Assembly: GCA_002335115.1 (NCBI GenBank)
Contig: DDCR01000162.1
Span: forward strand, 1-9,713
Length of the DNA: 9,713 nt
Source: Oceanospirillaceae bacterium UBA2001
GTDB lineage: Bacteria; Pseudomonadota; Gammaproteobacteria; Pseudomonadales; Balneatricaceae
Reading direction: 5' to 3'
Both the position numbers and the translations under genes were made by a program. The notes beneath the pieces are model-generated. The model did no database searches. It saw nothing but the letters and a program-made list of their open reading frames with translations, and was not told the DNA's origin. The first letter of the stretch is position 1; every line of letters begins with the position of its first letter. This document shows, in pieces, positions 5,817 through 9,713 of this stretch.

Positions 5817-5824
5817 CTGAATTA

Positions 5825-6958
5825 ATGAATAAGATCAACTTAGTAGCTGATGAAAATATTTTGTTACTCGATGAATTATTTGGCGACATAGCCCATATTA
5901 CACGGATCAACGGCCGTTCAATTAGTGCCCTGCAAGTAGCCCAAGCCGATGCATTGGTTTTGCGCTCAACGGCCAAGGTGACCCCCGCTTTATTAGAGCA
6001 TAGCAAGGTTAAGTTTGTGGGTACTTGTACCATAGGCACAGACCACTTAGCCATCGACTATATGGACCTTAACAATATTGTGTGGCGCAATGCGCCTGGC
6101 TGCAATGCAGCTGGAGTTGGGGACTATGTGATCGCTTGTATTAACCATGCTTGGCAAACTCTTGGCATTGATCCTCGACAACAAACGATTGGCATTGTGG
6201 GGGCGGGTAATGTGGGTAGCCGTTTGGCTGAGCGTTTACAAAAGGCAGGTTTTAGCATACTTCAATGTGATCCCCCCAAAGTGGATGCAGGGCGTCAAGG
6301 TTTTGTTGAATTAGATGAGTTGCTAGGTCGATGCCAAATTGTGTGTTTGCATACGCCACTGACTAAAACGGGTGTGCATGCCACAGCAAACTTGCTGCAC
6401 CAAGAACGCATCAAAAATTTAGCTAAAGGAACCGTATTGATTAGCGCTGGACGAGGTGAAGTGGTTGATCAGCAGGCGCTTTTAGCACGTCAGCAACAGC
6501 GGCATGATTTACATTTATTTTTGGATGTTTGGCATCACGAACCTCACATAGACAAAAGTTTATTTGACTATTCTCATTGCGTGACACCGCATATAGCAGG
6601 CCATTCTTTAGAAGGAAAAATGCGCGGTACCTATATGATTTATCAGGCTTTGTGTGAACACTTTGGTATTGAAGTTAAACACAAGTTAGGCCCCTTAATA
6701 CCGAAGCCAGACCTAGCTGAGTTATTCATCAAAGCAGATACAAGTGTGCAAGAGATACTCGCTCTTGCGTGCAGCCAGGTTTATCCGTTAATGCAAGATG
6801 ACACACGCATGCGTCAAGGTGATGACTTTGATTTACTGCGCAAAAATTATCCAGTGAGGCGTGAATTTTCTAGCCTCACACTGCAGGGAATCACTCATGC
6901 TAAGAGTGAAGACATGATGCACGGTTTGGGTTTTAGTATTGAACAAGAGAGACATTAA
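5825..6958 (+). CDS. pdxB: Erythronate-4-phosphate dehydrogenase (PdxB)
   Basis: A cytoplasmic NAD-dependent dehydrogenase of 377 aa. It oxidises 4-phosphoerythronate to 2-oxo-3-hydroxy-4-phosphobutanoate, the second step of the DXP-dependent pyridoxal 5'-phosphate pathway, ahead of SerC. The D-2-hydroxyacid dehydrogenase fold is clear: substrate-domain motif GTCTIGTDH (66-74) and APGCNAAGV, the Rossmann motif G123-I-V-G-A-G-N-V-G131, and an acidic residue D149 at the end of beta-2 for the NAD ribose. The catalytic triad is R210 (SAGRGEVVD), E239 (WHHEP) and H256 (PHIAGHSLEGK). The PdxB-specific C-terminal dimerisation domain (about 285-370) ends with the typical FDLLRKNYPVRREFSSL. The start at 5825 matches E. 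coli PdxB at its N-terminus. The next ATG immediately follows its stop codon. Confidence 0.96.
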   Translation: MNKINLVADENILLLDELFGDIAHITRINGRSISALQVAQADALVLRSTAKVTPALLEHSKVKFVGTCTIGTDHLAIDYMDLNNIVWRNAPGCNAAGVGDYVIACINHAWQTLGIDPRQQTIGIVGAGNVGSRLAERLQKAGFSILQCDPPKVDAGRQGFVELDELLGRCQIVCLHTPLTKTGVHATANLLHQERIKNLAKGTVLISAGRGEVVDQQALLARQQQRHDLHLFLDVWHHEPHIDKSLFDYSHCVTPHIAGHSLEGKMRGTYMIYQALCEHFGIEVKHKLGPLIPKPDLAELFIKADTSVQEILALACSQVYPLMQDDTRMRQGDDFDLLRKNYPVRREFSSLTLQGITHAKSEDMMHGLGFSIEQERH

Positions 6959-8101
6959 ATGACGTTTAACATTGGTTTAATCATTAACCCCTTGGCTGGA
7001 TTAGGTGGCAGTGTGGCTTTAAAAGGTAGTGATGACGTAGCCTCTGAAGCTCTTGCTCTTGGGGCCATTCCCAAAGCCAACGCACGCTGTCTGCAGGCCT
7101 TAGCTGAGGTAGCCACTTTAGACGTGTGTGTGTATGCCTTTGGCGGTGACATGGGAGCCGATTGCGCCTTGTCCGCAGGTTTAAAGACTGAGGTGGTTGG
7201 TAAAGCTAAAACTCAGCCTTCAAGCGCTGCAGACACCATTTCAGCAGCGCAAATGTTGTTAACACAAGGGGTCGACTTGCTGGTTTTTGTGGGTGGAGAT
7301 GGCACAGCCAGAGACTTACTGTCAGCGATTGGTGACCAAGTGCCTGTGGTGGGTATCCCAGCTGGAGTAAAAATTCACTCAGGGGTTTATGGCATTACCC
7401 CCTTGGCAGCAGGGCAGGTGATTGCTCAGTTAATAAGGGGTGAGTTGGTGAGCCTACGCAGCCAAGAAGTGCGTGACATCGATGAACAGGAGTTTCGTGC
7501 AGGTCGAGTAAAAGCCCGGTATTACGGTGAATTACAAGTGCCAGAATCACATCAGTACATGCAGGCCACCAAGGACAGTGCAAAGCCTGGGTCTAAAGAA
7601 GTTGAGGCCCTAGTGCTTGATGACATCGCCGCTCATATTGAAGAACTCATGGACCCTGGAGTCCGATATATTATGGGCTCTGGCTCAACGATTGCGGCGG
7701 TAATGGATTATTTAGGCTTAGCCAATAGTCTGTTGGGAGTTGACGTAGTTGAAGATGGGCAAGTGATTGCAAGTGATGTGACCGCGCAACAATTGCTCAC
7801 TTTAACCAAGCATCATGCAAGTCAACTTTTTATTACCTTAATTGGGGGGCAGGGGCATATATTAGGCCGTGGTAATCAACAACTCAGTGCGCCATTAATC
7901 AAACAATTAGGCTTGATTAATATTCACATCGTGGCCACTAAAACCAAACTCAAAGCCTTGCAAGGACGCCCATTGTTGGTGGATTCGGGTGACCCCCAGT
8001 TAGACCAAGAAATGGCAGGCTTGGTGCCAGTCATTTGTGGTTTTCATGATCTCGTACTTTACCCTCTGGGTAATCCAAAACAGGCCAGCGTTGCGCACTA
8101 A
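6959..8101 (+). CDS. ATP-NAD kinase family protein (COG3199/AcoX-like), substrate unknown
   Basis: A cytoplasmic protein of 380 aa related to NAD and diacylglycerol kinases. The N-terminus I8-I-N-P-L-A-G-L-G-G17 and the nucleotide-binding signature V111-G-G-D-G-T-A-R-D119 are the kinase landmarks, followed by VVGIPAGVKIHSGVYG (130-145). The C-terminal half has GSGSTIAAVMDYLG (240-253) and GGQGHILGRGNQQLS (296-310), typical of this longer branch rather than of PpnK, the housekeeping NAD kinase. Family members are annotated as predicted ATP- or polyphosphate-dependent NAD kinases or AcoX, but the true substrate is mostly unproven and I do not assign one. The ATG touches the pdxB stop codon (TAA|ATG), with AGAGAG upstream as a weak ribosome site, so translation is probably coupled to pdxB. 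This points to a role near NAD(H) or PLP-precursor metabolism, as inference only. Confidence 0.85.
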   Translation: MTFNIGLIINPLAGLGGSVALKGSDDVASEALALGAIPKANARCLQALAEVATLDVCVYAFGGDMGADCALSAGLKTEVVGKAKTQPSSAADTISAAQMLLTQGVDLLVFVGGDGTARDLLSAIGDQVPVVGIPAGVKIHSGVYGITPLAAGQVIAQLIRGELVSLRSQEVRDIDEQEFRAGRVKARYYGELQVPESHQYMQATKDSAKPGSKEVEALVLDDIAAHIEELMDPGVRYIMGSGSTIAAVMDYLGLANSLLGVDVVEDGQVIASDVTAQQLLTLTKHHASQLFITLIGGQGHILGRGNQQLSAPLIKQLGLINIHIVATKTKLKALQGRPLLVDSGDPQLDQEMAGLVPVICGFHDLVLYPLGNPKQASVAH

Positions 8102-8133
8102 TTAACCTCAGTCTGAGTCTCAGTTGCGCAACG
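8089..8133. repeat. Inverted repeat spanning both convergent stop codons
   Basis: Arms CGTTGCGCA (8089-8097) and TGCGCAACG (8125-8133) are perfectly complementary. The 27-nt interval contains a CTCAG-T-CTGAG-T-CTCAG series that can form a small inner hairpin. The left arm covers the last kinase codons, and the right arm covers the last alaA codons. The stem could end or stabilise both convergent transcripts, but there is no T-run on either side, so it is not a standard intrinsic terminator. Confidence 0.55.
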
Positions 8134-9334
8134 TTCCTAAGAAGGTTGCAATGCGACCAACCGCTTCAATGAGTTGCTCTTCATAAGGTAGAAATACAAT
8201 ACGAAAGTGTTGACTGTCAGGCAAATTAAAGCCACTACCTTGAACCACTAAAACCTTTTGTTGTGACAATAGATCAAAGGCAAATTGTTCATCACTTTGA
8301 ATAGCATAGACTTCTGGGTCTAAACGAGGAAATAGATACAAGGCGCCTTCTGGTTTATGACAACTGACGCCAGGCAGGGCATCTAACATTTGCCAAGCCA
8401 TATCGCGTTGGCGCTTCAATCGGCCGCCATCGCAAATTAACTCTTGAATACTTTGATAACCACCCAGCGCAGTCTGAATTGCATACTGGCTGGGCACGTT
8501 AGAGCACAGGCGCATGCTGGCCAGCATGTCGAGGCCTTGAATGTAGTCTTTAGCTTTAAGTTTGGCACCGGATAATACTACCCAGCCAGAACGAAAGCCT
8601 GCAGCGCGATAGGTTTTTGATAGACCATTAAAGCTCATGAACAAGACGTCATCAGCTAAACTTGCCATAGGGATAAATTTAGCGTCGTCATAGAGAATTT
8701 TATCGTAAATTTCATCAGCAAAAATAATTAGATTACGTTGGCGTGCTAATTCAATAATGGCTTCGAGGGTGGTTTGGTCATAAACGGCGCCGGTGGGATT
8801 ATTCGGGTTAATCACCACAATGCCGCGCGTGCGATCAGTAATTTTGGCAGCCATATCTTCGAGGTCGGGTTGCCAGCCATTGTCCTCATCACAGCGATAA
8901 TGCACAGGTGTGCCACCAGACAAAGATGTGGCAGCGGTCCAAAGGGGGTAGTCGGGAGCTGGGATGAGCATTTCATCAGCTTCGTTTAAAAGACCCTGCA
9001 TGGCCATAACAATGAGTTCGCTAACACCATTACCGATATAAATATCTTCTATGGTGACGTTCTTGATGTTCTTTCGCTGACTTTCATGCATAACGGCTTT
9101 ACGAGCCGCAAATAGGCCTTTAGAATCGCAGTAACCTTGGGCATTAGGCAGATTTAAAATGACATCCTGCACAATTTCTTCTGGAGCCTCAAAACCGAAA
9201 GGAGCAGGGTTGCCAATATTCAGTTTAATAATGCGGCTGCCTTCATCTTCTAGGCGCTTGGCTTCTTCCAGCACTGGGCCACGAATGTCATAACATACGT
9301 TTATCAATTTTTGTGATTTGCGTATCATGCTCAT
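8120..9334 (-). CDS. alaA: Glutamate-pyruvate (alanine) aminotransferase AlaA
   Basis: A cytoplasmic PLP enzyme of class I/II fold, 404 aa with this start. It transfers the amino group of glutamate to pyruvate, making alanine and 2-oxoglutarate. Near-identity to E. coli AlaA runs throughout: LINVCYDIRGPVLEEAKRLEDEG, LNIGNPAPFGFEAPEEI, and PAPDYPLWTAA with the PLP-stacking Y129. Further landmarks are the NPNNPTG loop (176-182), FADEIYD with D207 and Y210, the Schiff-base lysine K240 in NGLSKTYRAAGFRSGW, and the substrate carboxylate arginine R378 in HFRIVFLP. The start at 9334 (MSMIRKSQKLINV) aligns residue for residue with the E. coli start. An in-frame ATG at 9418 would add 28 residues without family support, and ATG 9328 is two codons inside. 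It diverges from msrB. PdxB in the neighbouring operon makes a precursor of its PLP cofactor, although that may be coincidence. Confidence 0.96.
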   Translation of the reverse strand: MSMIRKSQKLINVCYDIRGPVLEEAKRLEDEGSRIIKLNIGNPAPFGFEAPEEIVQDVILNLPNAQGYCDSKGLFAARKAVMHESQRKNIKNVTIEDIYIGNGVSELIVMAMQGLLNEADEMLIPAPDYPLWTAATSLSGGTPVHYRCDEDNGWQPDLEDMAAKITDRTRGIVVINPNNPTGAVYDQTTLEAIIELARQRNLIIFADEIYDKILYDDAKFIPMASLADDVLFMSFNGLSKTYRAAGFRSGWVVLSGAKLKAKDYIQGLDMLASMRLCSNVPSQYAIQTALGGYQSIQELICDGGRLKRQRDMAWQMLDALPGVSCHKPEGALYLFPRLDPEVYAIQSDEQFAFDLLSQQKVLVVQGSGFNLPDSQHFRIVFLPYEEQLIEAVGRIATFLGTLRN

Positions 9335-9357
9335 ATAGGTTAACTCAAAACTATTTT

Positions 9358-9376
9358 GATAATGATAACTTATCTT
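9358..9376. promoter_or_regulatory. Fur-box-like sequence at the alaA promoter
   Basis: GATAATGATAACTTATCTT matches 13 of 19 bases of the classical Fur consensus, with the first 11 exact. It includes the smaller dyad GATAA-C-TTATC. It overlaps the proposed -10 and start site of alaA, where a repressor would act. AT-rich promoter DNA gives such matches by chance fairly often. Confidence 0.25.
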
Positions 9377-9399
9377 ACGTGAAAAAATTTCTTTATAAA
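9372..9399 (-). promoter_or_regulatory. Candidate alaA promoter
   Basis: On the minus strand TTTATA (9394-9399) and TAAGAT (9372-9377) are 16 bp apart, each matching 4/6 of consensus. The start would be near 9365, about 30 nt before ATG 9334 and downstream of the rejected ATG 9418. Confidence 0.3.
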
Positions 9400-9454
9400 C
9401 CGATAAAGGCGTCATCAAACAGTATTATTTGACCACTAGCAACGATGCAATCAC

Positions 9455-9475
9455 TATTTACCCATTATTTACCCA
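9455..9475 (+). repeat. Direct repeat TATTTACCCA x2 before msrB
   Basis: TATTTACCCA occurs at 9455-9464 and 9466-9475, an 11-bp period, about one helical turn. It ends just upstream of the msrB ribosome site (AAAAGGA) and could be a protein-binding pair or a replication-slippage product. A TTGACC at 9429-9434 is a possible -35 for msrB, but no good -10 is found at the right distance. Confidence 0.7.
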
Positions 9476-9493
9476 CTTAAAAGGAATACCATC

Positions 9494-9713
9494 ATGGCCG
9501 ATAATCACAATAGCAAGTCAGGGCCGGTTAAGACTGAAGCGCAATGGCAAAAAGAATTAAGCCCTGAAGCTTTTGCAGTGTGTCGTCAAAAAGGCACTGA
9601 AAGGCCTTATACAGGGGCCTATGATCAGCACTTTGAGAATGGCCATTATCATTGTCACTGTTGTGGTGCAGAGTTATTTTCAAGCCAATCTAAATTTGAT
9701 GCAGGTTGTGGTT
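9494..9713 (+). CDS. msrB: Peptide-methionine (R)-S-oxide reductase MsrB (5' part)
   Basis: The first 73 codons of a gene that continues beyond the window. MsrB reduces the R-epimer of methionine sulfoxide in proteins, with thioredoxin as electron donor. The family start is clear: QKELSPEAFAVCRQKGTERPYTGAYDQHFENGHYHCHCCGAELF, then SKFDAGCG. C54 and C57 form the first CxxC of the structural zinc site; C56 lies inside it as an additional cysteine. The catalytic cysteine lies in the missing C-terminal half. ATG 9494 is supported by AAAAGGA ending at 9485, 8 nt upstream. TrxA at 893-1219 is its likely reductant in the cell. Confidence 0.93.
   Translation, partial: MADNHNSKSGPVKTEAQWQKELSPEAFAVCRQKGTERPYTGAYDQHFENGHYHCHCCGAELFSSQSKFDAGCG

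Noticed and set aside
5765..5824. Upstream in-frame ATG adding 20 residues to PdxB
   Set aside because: It lies inside trmH and adds residues absent from PdxB proteins. ATG 5825 has AGGA 8 nt upstream and aligns with the E. coli start.
5605..6054. Long minus-strand open frame across the trmH-pdxB junction
   Set aside because: It is antisense to two well-identified genes and its translation matches no family I know.
9335..9418. Longer AlaA N-terminus starting at 9418
   Set aside because: The added 28 residues have no counterpart in AlaA, the candidate promoter lies within this stretch, and the 9334 start aligns exactly with the E. coli protein.

Overview
The window is an ordinary stretch of chromosome from a gammaproteobacterium. 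ProQ/FinO, EpmC, PdxB, AlaA and TrmH all resemble their Enterobacteria/Vibrio/Pseudomonas versions, while base composition is moderate and AT-leaning. The mixture of EpmC, PdxB and a stand-alone prephenate dehydratase would fit a marine Oceanospirillales-type bacterium. I am fairly sure of the class and not of the order. No plasmid, phage, insertion-sequence, CRISPR, tRNA or rRNA signal was seen.

Layout, left to right. Positions 1-125 hold an 11-bp tandem duplication and perhaps the last codons of an upstream gene. A ProQ/FinO-domain RNA-binding protein (126-815, +) converges with thioredoxin (893-1219, -) on a strong shared terminator. A NorM-type MATE exporter (1353-2738, -) lies upstream of thioredoxin. 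It diverges from EpmC, the EF-P hydroxylase (2816-3412, +), across a short region in which the two -10 boxes overlap. EpmC converges with a SCO1/SenC copper protein (3437-4036, -), which follows a monofunctional prephenate dehydratase (4113-4982, -). A divergent promoter region then separates pheA from a tight three-gene operon: trmH (5095-5814), pdxB (5825-6958) and a COG3199 ATP-NAD-kinase-family gene (6959-8101), with gaps of 10 and 0 nt. That operon converges with alaA (8120-9334, -) at an inverted repeat covering both stop codons. Finally alaA diverges from the 5' part of msrB (9494 to the window end, +).

Together the genes are housekeeping: RNA binding and translation (ProQ-like, EpmC, TrmH), redox and copper handling (TrxA, SCO, MsrB), amino-acid metabolism (PheA, AlaA), PLP synthesis (PdxB) and drug efflux (MATE). 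The closest thing to an unexplained unit is the abutting pdxB and COG3199-kinase pair. The kinase's substrate cannot be read from the sequence, and its coupling to PLP synthesis is worth testing. I found no convincing new defence, mobile or biosynthetic system. The other points of interest are small: repeats in a coding or leader region, a dyad inside the trxA promoter spacer, a Fur-like site at alaA, and the alphaproteobacterial look of PheA.
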